From the NCBI GenBank assembly GCA_028641055.1, contig CM054060.1, forward strand, positions 293,308,660 to 293,372,659: 64,000 bases of DNA. The letters are read 5' to 3'. Origin of the DNA: Alopecurus myosuroides. Taxonomy: Eukaryota; Streptophyta; Magnoliopsida; Poales; Poaceae. The notes under the pieces were generated by a model, which saw only the letters and a list, made by a program, of their open reading frames with translations, did no database searches and was not told where the DNA came from. The stretch's first letter is position 1, and each line of letters starts with the position of its first letter. The position numbers and the translations under genes are program-made. Of this stretch, positions 54,260 through 64,000 are shown piece after piece.

Positions 54260-55160
54260 TGTCGGGGGGTTACCCCCGAGTAGGGTAAAGACAGGTGGTA
54301 AAGGCAGCTTACAGAAGAGAGGTTTGGTCGAGTAGCCGACTACCTGGTACTCGCTACCCGGTCGACTGCTACTCGGTCTCACCTCAAGATGACCAGAAGG
54401 AGATATCAATCAAGTTCTATCCTTTCGAGTAGAAGGATTGGCCCGAGTACAAATTGGCGGGAACAATTGGCGGGAACCTACTCGGGCCAGAAAGTCAAAG
54501 GAGCCGTTCTGACACAGGATCCCGCGTATCCTGGGTCCGTACTTGGCAGCATTCGAACTACTGTTCATCTGGGACCGGCCTGCCTGACAGTGACAGCATG
54601 GAAGCAGGCCGTGGCAGGATAAGGGGGGCCTACTCTGTGCCTAGGTACAGTGATACCAGTCTGTCCCCTAGTTTTGCCCAACGACTTTACAGAAGCAGCC
54701 AAGGTTAGGAACCAAAGCTGTCAGCGGGTACTCGGAGAAAGGACGATGTGCACACTATGTCGACACTTGTCTAGATTTGGACGTATCCGGCTGGGCGCCA
54801 TGTATATAAGGTGCCCCGCCGCCTCCTGCGCGAGGCACGCTAACAGTTGCTCACTGGGAACCCTAGAAACCCTAAGTTCTTGACCTAGCTCTACTCGGAG
54901 AGGAGAGAGAAGCTACTCGGTAGCGATATCATTTGTACTGTGGCTACTCGGAGAGACATCATAATACATAGAGAAAGGCAGGAGTAGGGGTTTTACCTCC
55001 TCACGAGGGCCCTGAACCTGGGTACATCGTGTTGTTTGTGTTGTGTGGATCTTATCTCACGCGGCTACTCGTCGCGTGATCCCTCCCCGGACACCTCCAG
55101 CGTCCATCGTCCCCACATCTTTAGCCATCCCATGGCATCTGCCGTGACACCACCACGACA
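54260..55160 (+). repeat. 3' LTR of element F (901 bp)
   Basis: Identical to the 5' LTR except for C to T in 'cttatctcac' (about 55052) and a 13-bp tandem duplication of AATTGGCGGGAAC near 54454-54479. Confidence 0.97.
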
Positions 55161-55165
55161 GAGTC
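55161..55165. repeat. Target site duplication of element F (right)
   Basis: GAGTC matches 39806-39810. The uninterrupted site is seen at 35540-35544 in the first copy of B. Confidence 0.95.
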
Positions 55166-55958
55166 TCATATTTTTTTTTCAAATCCTGATACATCTTTGT
55201 CTCTCCAGGATGAACGGTGTAGGGAGTCCGGTGTGCCTCTCTGAGAATGTCCTCCTTCACCAGAGACTTTTGTGGCACACAAATACGGCCATGAAACCGG
55301 ACAGCTCCGGTCTCATCTATAGTAAATTCTCCAGTTCTACCTTCAAGGACGCGCTCTCGGACTCGCTGTAAGAGTCTATCACTTTGCTGCGCCTCTCTCA
55401 CTCTATCCGGGATAGCTGACTGAAGGATGAATTGTGTCTCGTCATGTGCTACACCAGCAAAACAATATGATATTCCCATCCTTTCAAAACCAGCAACAAG
55501 ACAATCGACAGTAGGAGGTACAGACTTGCGTCTAAGAGCATCTACAACCACATTCGCCCTGCCTGGGTTCTATTTGATAGTGAGGTCATAGTCCTTTATC
55601 AATTCCAGCCACCGTCGTTGCCTCAAGTTCAACTCCTTCTGTGTGAAGAGGTATTTTAAACTCTTATGGTTAGTGAAAATATCACAAGATTCTCCATAAA
55701 GATAATGCCTCCAAAGCTTGAGTGCAAAGACCACCGCCGCAAGCTCTAGATCATGAGTAGGATAGTTCTGCTCGTGCTTTTTCAATTGCCTAGAAGCATA
55801 AGCAATAACCTTCCCATCTTGCATGAGAACACAACCAAGTCCAACTAGGGAAGCATCAGAGTAGACTGTAAAGCGCTTCCCGGGCTCAAGAAGAGTTAGA
55901 ATAGGAGCAGTCACTAGACTATTCTTGAGAGTGGAGAAGCTATGCTCACTTTCATCGG
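55166..55958 (-). pseudogene. pol: Second copy of the inverted pol fragment of element B (partial)
   Basis: Aligns with 35546-36341 at roughly 98%. Minus strand: RNase H ([26 protein letters not shown]) and the integrase start (VHPGETKMYQDLKKKY). It shares the TAG after YDLTIK (55571-55569) with the first copy, so the fragment was already dead before duplication. It is cut at 55958 by element C. The rest would lie beyond the window. Confidence 0.85.
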
Positions 55959-58900
55959 TGTACAGCCCAATTCTTGGAAGACAGGAAAACCTTATTTTCA
56001 ATAACCCAAAAATCAGGGCCAACAAAAACTTTTTAATGTGTTTGACTAGTGCTTGTGTTTCATTTCTATTTGCTAGTTGATTGTGCATTTGTTTGAGTTT
56101 GTTAACAACTAATATTACAACCTTTGATCATAACTTTCTTCAAGCACAAACCTTGTGATCAAGTCATGACAAGAATGCTTATCATCTTCATCCATCACAC
56201 TCTTTTGGCAAAAACCTTTTTGAAAATGTTTTGATTTTAGAAGAAACCCAAAGGCCAAGTTTTGAGAAAACAAAAAAAACATATTTTCCAAAACTATATA
56301 AAAAGTATTTTGGAGCTAATCATCTTCAACCTGTTTTTAACCAAGATGTTTGTGCAAAGTATTTCAGAAACTCCTTCTCACTTCCTTCTTTTGCAAAAAA
56401 AAAATAAGAGGGGATTATGTTACACCTGTGTTTTCTCCTCAATTATATTCTTTTGGCAATAACAACATTTGAGCTGGATCTATTTGTAAAATCCTCTTGT
56501 CATGGTATGCCTTGATCACTACCTCTATTTAACACTTGAGTGAAACACCTGGAAATTAAATTGGAGAACTTAGTTGTTTGAGTGATCTTGTGTGTCTTGT
56601 TATTTTACCTGCTTGTTGTATGATCTTATCTTGTGTTTGATTGAAGTGTTTATTTCTGTTTGTTGATAAGTGTGTGCTGTTTTAAAGATAATAAAACCTA
56701 GTTATAACAAGATCAAGCATCTATATCATATCCCATCCCATGTCCATATTATCCTCTGTTTTCCTAAAACCTTCAACTTTGGAGACATGCTCTTATGTCC
56801 TATTTTCTTCTATTCACATTGCATCATCATAAATCTCTTTGTATATATCTATTATATCTATCCAAGTTGTTATTCTTGTTCTTGAAAACACTTTGGTATC
56901 ATCTATAAAAGTCCTATTGAAGGCATCCCCAAAAATAATGATCATACCACCTTTATTATGAAGCACTTTGTCCATGTTACTCCAAATCACTCCTTATTGT
57001 TTTCAGGCCCAATGAACCTACCCTTGTAATCTTCATGACCTATAAATCACCTCCATATGGTCTATTTATTTTCCAAAGACCATTTGATTATTTATCTCTC
57101 ATGGTTTTTAACCTATTAAATAAACCTCTGTTTTCACTTTTTTCCACTTGGTGTCTCGATTTTTTTTCAAAGGAGTTGTTTATTAAAAATCACTTTTGAG
57201 ACCTATATAATGTACTATCTCTTTCCAACTCAAAAATATTTGTTTTAAAAGCATTTTACTATTTATTATTTTCCATTTTCCAAAAGTCCAGAAATGGATT
57301 TAAAAATATTTTGTGAAGAAAAGTACTTCCTAAAATCTTGGAAAAATTACCCAACATGCCTATGGTCATGTGGAACTTATTTATAGAAAAATATTTGCAA
57401 CTTGTGTTGAAAATTTTGGATAAAACATTTAAAAAATGTTTCTGTCATTTTTGAAATTCCAAGAGAAACAAATATTTTTAAAAATCCTTGAGACCACCAC
57501 CCCTAGACTCCATTTTTGATTATCTATCCAATGGACATGATCTTGCACATATGTTCTATTCAATATCTTGGTGAAAACAATCAAAAACCCCTTCTGGTCT
57601 TTTTGGACATTGATGAGTTCATCCATGTCTTGATCAATGATTTCACTATCTCTACCTCTCTCCTGTTCTGAGAGATGAAAAACATCCATTCTCACCTCCT
57701 AGACATGGTCTAGCTGATCCACCAACTTTCTCTCTCTCTCTAGCTCATCCAACCACTAATGGACAGGGATGGTACTCCCCCTCCTTTTTTTCTCTATCCA
57801 CCACCACAGACCAAACCAGGGGCAGCCCTTGCGCCAGCACACCCCTCTCACGCCGTGAACAACCCTGGAAGAAACCCTCCCCCTCTGCTTGTCCCTTTCC
57901 TCCATTTCCATGAGGTGTCCATGGCGCTCTGGACGCGCTCGCCACGTCCATCGCGTTCCGCCACTTGGAACTCATGCCCGAGCTCGTGGCCTCATCACTT
58001 AGCTCCGCAAGCTCTCCAGTATCACACCCGTGACCCTCACTTTCCCACTCTCCCCTCCATTGCCCCTCGATCCACTATCGAACACCTGCGAGTGCAGGAC
58101 GGCCACACTCGAGTCCGGACACTCCCGGCCCTCTCCCTGTCTTCCCTCTCGCCTGCTCGATCCCCTCACCACGGCCACCTCCCCAGACACGCTCTACGGC
58201 GCTGTACCTTTCGTGAGCTTCCCCGCCATGTCCTCCATGGCCGATGTCCGCCATGCTCGCCGAGAGACAAGTGCAGAGCACCTCGGCCCCTCTAGTTTCC
58301 TCCTCTGTACTCCCCTTGCTTCCTCCGAGCTTAATCATACAACATTTTTGGCTCTCATTCCTTGCAGGTCAACATCCATGCTCGGCCTAGGTCAGCCGCC
58401 GCCGCACCCCACCGAGGAGCCTGCTCGGGCCCTCCTTTCACCAAATTGGTGCGAGCAATCAGCGGGCGCGGCGATTAGGAACCCTCCGGTGACTTCCTCG
58501 TTTCCAGGAGCTGCCGGGAACGCCCCACGGCGGACTTCCGGCGAAGCCCGCCCTCGGACGCCGTTTTCTTCTGTTTCCGCCGCTAGTAATTGGTCGCCGC
58601 CGGCCACTTGCGACGTGGAACAATCCTGCGTGTTGGATCTGAATCCAACGACAGCGTACCCGTTCGCACCGCTTCTGTCCCCAACGGGTTGGCCCAGCCG
58701 CGGCCCGTTTCTGCGTTTGAACTCTTCCCGCGCGGCAGAGCTCCTGGCAGGCCGACCTAGTTCGCAGATCTGGCCTGCTCCTTCTCTGCAGGTTGTTTTA
58801 TTTTCTTTTTCCTGCAGACACAGATCTGATGCTCTACTTTAATTCAAAATAAAAATGCAAATGTGTAAAACTTGTCAAACCAAAAATCATAGATGTAGAT

Positions 58901-61900
58901 CTACATTTTATTAACCATATCCAATTTGCAGATCTAGTTTTTGTGCTTTATTTTGGGAGAAATAAAATAGATGGCAGAGACACTCTTTAACACCATTTAT
59001 ATCATAACTTGAGTTTGGAGTATCCAAATCATGCAAACTAAACTGTTTTGAGTATCTATTGTTAATATCTATCTGAGAAACTTGACTTTGTGTTGACTTG
59101 AGGTGTGATGTGAAAATTACATGCATGTTAGTTTTTAGGCCAGAGGGCACTTATGTGAATTGTTTAATTTTACTGGTGATGATTTTTGATGTGAATCCAA
59201 TTGGGTTGGTTTGCTAGTGACTAGGAGCACCATATACTAGATTTTTTGATGATGTTAGGAGTTACAGAATAGGATTGGTGCAATATTTAGTGTTTATCCA
59301 TTTTCTGCATATTATTGCTATGCCTTTATTAAATTGTGTGTTATATTGTTTTGTTATAAAATTGATTCCTAGCATGTGTAGGGTATCAATACATGTTTTA
59401 TTTGTGCTTGAGTGTGTCATTATCATATTAGTAAAATGTGTGTGAAAAGCATGTTGTTGTAGTATATTTTCCATAGGGTGGTTTTCCTTGTAATATTAGG
59501 ATAAATCTTGTATTTCTTCTTATGAGTATGATGACTTTCATAAATGTTTTAGTATTTTTATCCATAGCATAGCTATTGTTATTTTTGCATGTTATAATTG
59601 CTTGCATTATTGGATAAGTTCTAGATCATGTTGGCATGCCATGCTAGTTGTAGGTGATTTCTGCCATAGTAGTTATATTGCATGCTTAATTTTTGAAGCA
59701 TTAATTAGATTGTTATTTTGTTATTACTAGCATGTCTAGGTGTTGTTTTCTCTGTTATTTGGATGCCATATTACATATCCATCATGTTAGAATAAATCAT
59801 GCTTGATGATCCCTTATGGTTATGCATGTCTGCTTGTCTATATAGACATTTTCATGTCTAGTTTTAATAGTTGTTTTGCTCCATGATTATTTCCATGCAT
59901 TGAGTGATGCCATGGTATTTTGGTATGGTTTTGTATCTGTTATTAGGTTGCTTAGGTACTGTTTATAGTAATTCTCCATGATTAGAAAAGCATGTGTTAC
60001 TTTGGGCTTGTAGTATTGCTTGATAATATTTTCCTATGCATGTGTATGTGTTCCTAGGTAGTTTTCTTGTTATTTTGCTCATCCTTATGAATGACCAGAG
60101 AGTCATTTAACCTTATTTGAGCATGATATGAGAGTGGCACACCCACTGAACTCATGCCATTTTGGTTGAGGATCCATAGCACCTATTCTAGTGCTATTCA
60201 TGTGTGTTGTCTGTGCATGTTTTGCTTGATGGTGTGCACCCTAGTAATTTTGTTTGTGAGTGTACTTGATTGATGAAATGCTTGCTGTATGTGTACATTT
60301 TATCAAGTGATTGCCTTTGTTTGGTTCTGATTGGGTGTTTTCCTTTTATGTTTACGACGTTAGATAACGAAGACGGTATTATTTCCCGGAGAGGTTTTTA
60401 TTGCAACTCTTGTTTATTTCAAGAGCAAGACCAAGACCAGTGCCAAGGCAAGACATTCTAAATGCTTGCTTTTTTTTTACTTATCATTATCTATCATGCA
60501 TGTTTTACTTCTGAAGTTTTACAAAAGTTTGATTCAAAAACTATTCTTTTAAGTGGACTATACCACTATGTATTTTATGTATCTAATATGCTATATCCAA
60601 TATATAATCTTGGCGTTACCAAGACCGTTAGATATTTTAGTATCATAACTTAATCAACTTAAGTCCCCTAGTGGACATTTTAACTTGATGTTTTTGAAAA
60701 GGCAAAAGCTTGGAAAAACCCCAAGGAAAGGTGGGTCCTTGTCCGAGGGAGGTTTGTGAAGAAGGAAATGTTTTCGTCTTGTTTTCCAAAAATGACACAT
60801 AACCTAGTATTCGCCGGACAACCAAGCCGTGCTACCACATTACCCCAATATGGGAACGGGGTCTAGCTAATTGCTTGTCGGTGTTAGTCCGTGTCTACCT
60901 CAAAGTGCTATAGGGGTTAGAGTCCCCCGAACCGAATTGTCGCCATGAGGGAGAATGGGACATTCACAGAGTGGGATTAAGTTCACTACCGGTTGCAGCA
61001 ATTGGGTCTCCTTCCATGGCGGTGTGTTGTCAGGGGAAACCGGATCGATACGACTGACTCACTCGATGCCGGGGAGAATAAACCCAGTTGAAGAGGTAGT
61101 AATTTACTAGCACTGACATAGTGGATGGTTAGGACCAGTTATCCGATGTTTGCATACTGTCTCGGACAGTCCGTGGTTGTTCACGGCGGATGTACTGGAT
61201 CTTGTGGATTGTGTACACCTCTACAGAATAAAACTATTCAGAATAGCCGCGTCCTCGGATATGGACAGTTGAATGGCCATGTAGCTAGCATTGTGTCAAT
61301 GTTTTCAAAAAGCTATAAAAGTGTTTTGGAACTTGTACCTGGGAGGTTCGTTGAAAGGGAATGATTGTACCTTTGAGGTACCGGATAAATGATGATCTTA
61401 AAGATATGTTTTTCCAAGAAGTTTTGCAAAGAGAAATGTTTTCTTTATCTTGAATGTTTTATCAAAACCTTGTGGACATGCTATATCTACAAGAGAAATG
61501 AAATACCTTTTGAAGTGTCTTCTTCAACAAAGAAAAATAAAACTTGTGCAACTATGATGAGTCTTAAATTCATCATGGCTAGTGGAACCTTAATTACATC
61601 CTTCCTACCACCTATATTTAATCATAATTGCATGTTTAGCTTTCATTTGGGGTGTCTTGCAGGAGTACATTCAAACGTACTCATGTATGGTTTCATCCCT
61701 GGCTATTGTCTTAGTCAGATTTTGAGCAGAAATCCGGAGCACCTGAAGAAGATGGTGTCGCTGACGGCTATGAGAACTAGGAACGTCTCCGAGTCAGTAG
61801 CCTGTAGGTAGTCAAGGCATGACTTGGGTTTACCACGAGTGTGTTTTGCAGTCTTCCGTTGTTTTGGTGTGTGTTCATGCCCTGCGTGGCAGTTGCTTTC

Positions 61901-62058
61901 AACTGAGTCAAGTGACCAGTTGTGTAAGCCGTGTATTCGTGTAGTGGATGTTGTAATCTGCAATGCCAACTCGAGTATGTTGTTCACGACTAACTGATCA
62001 TGGGATCGTGAATGTATGCATACTGGAGGTCTCGGACTGCTAGTCTGGGGCCCCCACA
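55959..62058 (+). repeat. 5' LTR of element C (6100 bp)
   Basis: Three zones are visible: AT-rich 55959-57740, GC-rich 57740-58850, and AT-rich 58850-62058. A TATA-like CTATATAATG lies near 57206. The GC-rich zone has overlapping frames (57759-58295, 58030-58842), but composition explains them and no domain is recognised, so I do not call a gene. GCAG|GTTG near 58792 and a pyrimidine tract with GCAG near 61663 could bound an intron in a leader transcript. I saw no nested element. The last 1.8 kb is shared with element A. Confidence 0.8.
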
Positions 62059-62062
62059 GAGT

Positions 62063-62075
62063 TGGTATCAGAGCC
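62063..62075 (+). other. Primer binding site of element C
   Basis: TGGTATCAGAGCC lies four bases after the LTR end, of the initiator-Met tRNA type. Identical to element A. Confidence 0.92.
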
Positions 62076-63812
62076 ATCCTGACTTTAGGAGACCTTAGTT
62101 TAGCATGGACGTAAGATAGGAAACAAAACTATTTTGGTAAGAAAATTATATTACCGCCTAAAATGTTTTTATCTCATGAACCCTAAGCATGGTTTCCATC
62201 TTTCTCACAATTTCAGAAAAAAAGTATTACCTTGTTTATAAAACTGAAGTTTTGAAGGAAAAACAATGAAAATAGTAAACATACCTTGTTTCTCTTTTGT
62301 TTTCATGACTCAAAATACTTTCAAACTCAATAAACATGAGTTTATAAAATTTTGGTTTTCATTTAAAAGTCTATCAAAAAGTTTTTCTTCTGTTTTCTTT
62401 CTATAAAAAGATTACATACTTGGCGATGCCCGAGAAGACCTTAGTGGTTAGCAATCCGAAGGAAAGGGAACTTTCTTCCGAAGACCTCGACATCAAGAGG
62501 AGATAAAGAGGAGACCTCAACGACCCTTTTGTCGACCCAGACCCATAGGAATTGATAGGTTTCGCTCAGTTATTTTACTTGAGCTAACCCGTTCTTCCGC
62601 GGTAATAGACGTTTGCTGGTATTAAAGGTACCTTGTTTTCCCTTTCGCATGTGTGCTAATTGTGTGTTTCTACTCTTGCGGTATGTTTTTACTTGCTCCC
62701 TTGTTTGGTGTGCTTTTGAATTTGTTTGCTTGAGTGTCTCACAAGCACGCCTTTTCAGCAAAAACAAAGTCACCACACATCCACCTCTTGCTTTGTTCCT
62801 GCTTGTTTGCGAACAAATCTTTTTGCCATGTCGGCCTTAGCTACTATTTTTGGGTATCTCTTCAAAAGTCTGACTTAGCAAAAGCCCTTTTAAAAAAAAG
62901 TTTTATCTCCCATTCCCTCATGTGAACTGCAAGATTGTGGAGCGCTCTCTACTTCAACCCGAGAGCCCAAGATCTCTTAAATCTTCTTCAAGATCGACGA
63001 CGGACTTCACGCGCCATTTTTTGTAACTACATCAAGAGCCGTCATGAAGAACGACAAATTCAGATTCAAACCCGAGAAGACGCGAGATGTGTCTCGCGAC
63101 ACCAACCAAAAACTTTTACTAGTCTAACACTACTAACATAACTGTCTAATTTTAGACTAACATATAACCGACGTTTTTCTTAAGGTGCTAGCTAGTTTTC
63201 CCGAGGGAAAGCTAACTATGTGATCCTAAGTCACCTATAAAGACGCCTGCAAAGCTCCATGAAGATCAAGACACAATTAAGTCCTCCACTACCTGCCATC
63301 GCCACCAAGCAAAAATGAGACGGAGACGAAGATAATTCCCGACAACTACAAAGACTAATCAAAGGGGGGAAGCATCCGCACTTCAACGCGGTCGACCACT
63401 CAAGAAGCCAAGAAGCATATGGGAGCTTCTAACAGCTTTCGTAGCGATAATCAGAGAGAGTCAAGCCTACGGGCCTGACGCCTGTGAGACTCGATTGTTG
63501 TCCTGGGTAACTACCCGTGAAACTCCTAAATAAGATCAGGTCCAGACAACGACAGAAGGTCTACGAAGCAGAAAAATCAAGAACCTTCATTAGCTTGTGT
63601 CGTTCCACCAACATCAGCAACAAGGACATGAAGTGTCAAGCAAACGTATCCATCTCCTCGACAAGCAACATTCTGACAACATCAACACCTCGAGTTCTCA
63701 AGAAGACCACCCTGTCAAAGGATCTTCATTTACAAAAATTGAAGAAGCCCGAGACTCTTGTTTTTAGTTACACTCTTAAGTACCCACTTACGAATCTCGG
63801 GGACGAGATTCA
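62076..63812 (+). other. Non-coding internal region of element C
   Basis: No gag, protease, RT or integrase motif on either strand. Frames are short (up to about 130 codons at 63517-63909, running into the LTR) and resemble nothing known. Composition changes from AT-rich (to about 62930) to purine-rich and balanced (62930-63780). Confidence 0.75.
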
Positions 63813-63830
63813 TTTTAAGGGGGGAAGAGC
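63813..63830 (+). other. Polypurine tract of element C
   Basis: 'ttttaaggggggaagagc' lies directly before TGTAACAGCCC, preceded by 'ctcggggacgagattc'. This is the typical chromovirus 3' end and is similar to element B at 37862-37892. Confidence 0.85.
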
Positions 63831-64000
63831 TGTAACAGCCCAATTCTTGGACGACAGGAAAAACTTGTTTTCAATAACCCAAAAATCAGGGCCAACAAAA
63901 ACTTTTTAATGTGTTTGACTAGTGCTTGTGTTTCATTTCTATTTGCTAGTTGATTGTGCATTTGTTTGAGTTTGTTAACAACTAATATTACAACCTTTGA
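63831..64000 (+). repeat. Start of the 3' LTR of element C
   Basis: The first 170 bases align with 55959-56127 with a handful of differences, including an extra A in TGTAACAG. Cut by the window end. Confidence 0.92.

Larger units (their letters stand above)
39811..55160 (+). mobile_element. Element F: apparently intact, very young Tat-type Ty3/gypsy element with antisense gene
   Basis: 15,350 bp with LTRs of 888 and 901 bp. The target duplication is GAGTC (39806-39810, 55161-55165). Plus strand: gag-protease, UAG, pol. Minus strand: an eight-exon gene between pol and the 3' LTR. PBS and PPT are both intact. The LTRs differ by one substitution (cttacctcac versus cttatctcac) and a 13-bp tandem duplication in the 3' copy. 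That implies insertion within roughly the last hundred thousand years. All three coding units are open, so it may be transposition-competent. It belongs to the same family as element E but the coding parts are clearly diverged. Confidence 0.95.
55959..64000 (+). mobile_element. Element C: non-coding LTR element with 6.1-kb LTRs (runs off the window)
   Basis: The 5' LTR starts TGTACAGCCCAATTCTTGG at 55959 and ends CCCCCACA at 62058. The PBS is at 62063 and the PPT ends at 63830. The 3' LTR starts TGTAACAGCCCAATTCTTGG at 63831. The internal region is only 1772 bp and has no gag or pol. It is inserted in the captured pol of element B (left flank ATCGG). It would need proteins from a relative. 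Element A has the same LTR end and PBS and carries a chromovirus gag. Confidence 0.85.

Noticed and set aside
57759..58842. Overlapping frames of 178 and 270 codons in the GC-rich zone of LTR C, which look like a host gene
   Set aside because: They overlap in different frames, show no domain, have a composition-driven Pro/Ser/Arg bias and lie within an LTR. No splice-consistent gene model was found.
62063..62075. Sequences resembling the initiator-Met tRNA (also 3073-3085 and 17990-18003)
   Set aside because: These are 13-14 nt primer binding sites adjacent to LTR ends. No tRNA cloverleaf surrounds them.
63517..63909. 130-codon frame at the 3' end of element C
   Set aside because: It runs through the PPT into the LTR and has no similarity to gag or pol.

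Overview
This is plant nuclear DNA, almost certainly from a grass of the subfamily Pooideae. The evidence is its mix of nested repeats: an Angela/BARE-like Ty1/copia element, Athila-type LTRs that open with a degenerate TGATACGTC, Stowaway MITEs with CTCCCTCCG termini, a Helitron, and Ty3/gypsy elements of the Tat and chromovirus types. I see no host gene, rRNA, tRNA or CRISPR array. The window is a nest of at least eight transposable elements.

Layout from left to right. (1) 228-411: Athila-type LTR scraps. (2) Element A, minus strand, 412-6275: a dead chromovirus-like gag-protease, an extra coiled-coil ORF, a PBS and part of a very long LTR. A complete Athila-type solo LTR (3744-5134) sits in that LTR. 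(3) 6276-6858: a LINE scrap. (4) Element D, an Athila-type LTR (6859-11226) split by a 2.8-kb non-autonomous Helitron (8055-10861) that carries two Stowaway MITEs. An inverted LTR end follows at 11345-11533. (5) Element H, a decayed minus-strand copia (11534-18223), cut by element B. (6) Element B, from 18224: TGATACCCC LTR copies, each followed by the same inverted, already dead chromovirus pol fragment. (7) Element E (19220-34477, TSD TATAA, minus) and element F (39811-55160, TSD GAGTC, plus): two full-length Tat-type elements of one family, one in each LTR copy of B. (8) Element C (55959 to past the end), a non-coding element with a 6.1-kb LTR and only 1.8 kb of internal DNA.

The most notable system is the E/F family. 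Each element carries gag-protease, then an in-frame UAG, then RT, RNase H, a second RNase H and integrase on one strand. On the opposite strand, between pol and the 3' LTR, lies an eight-exon gene with its own conserved TATA box. In F all 14 splice boundaries are canonical GT/AG, the exons total 4242 nt (1413 codons plus stop), and the frame is open throughout. In E the same exon architecture survives but the frame is broken. Exon 1 resembles the grass 'putative gypsy type transposon' domain, and later exons are coiled coil. F has nearly identical LTRs (one substitution and one 13-bp duplication) and intact frames, so it inserted very recently. The LTRs of E differ at 10 of 887 sites.

Nesting gives a relative order: inverted Athila end, then copia H, then B, then E, F and C. 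The transcription units of E and F converge: pol and the antisense gene end about 0.65 kb apart, tail to tail.
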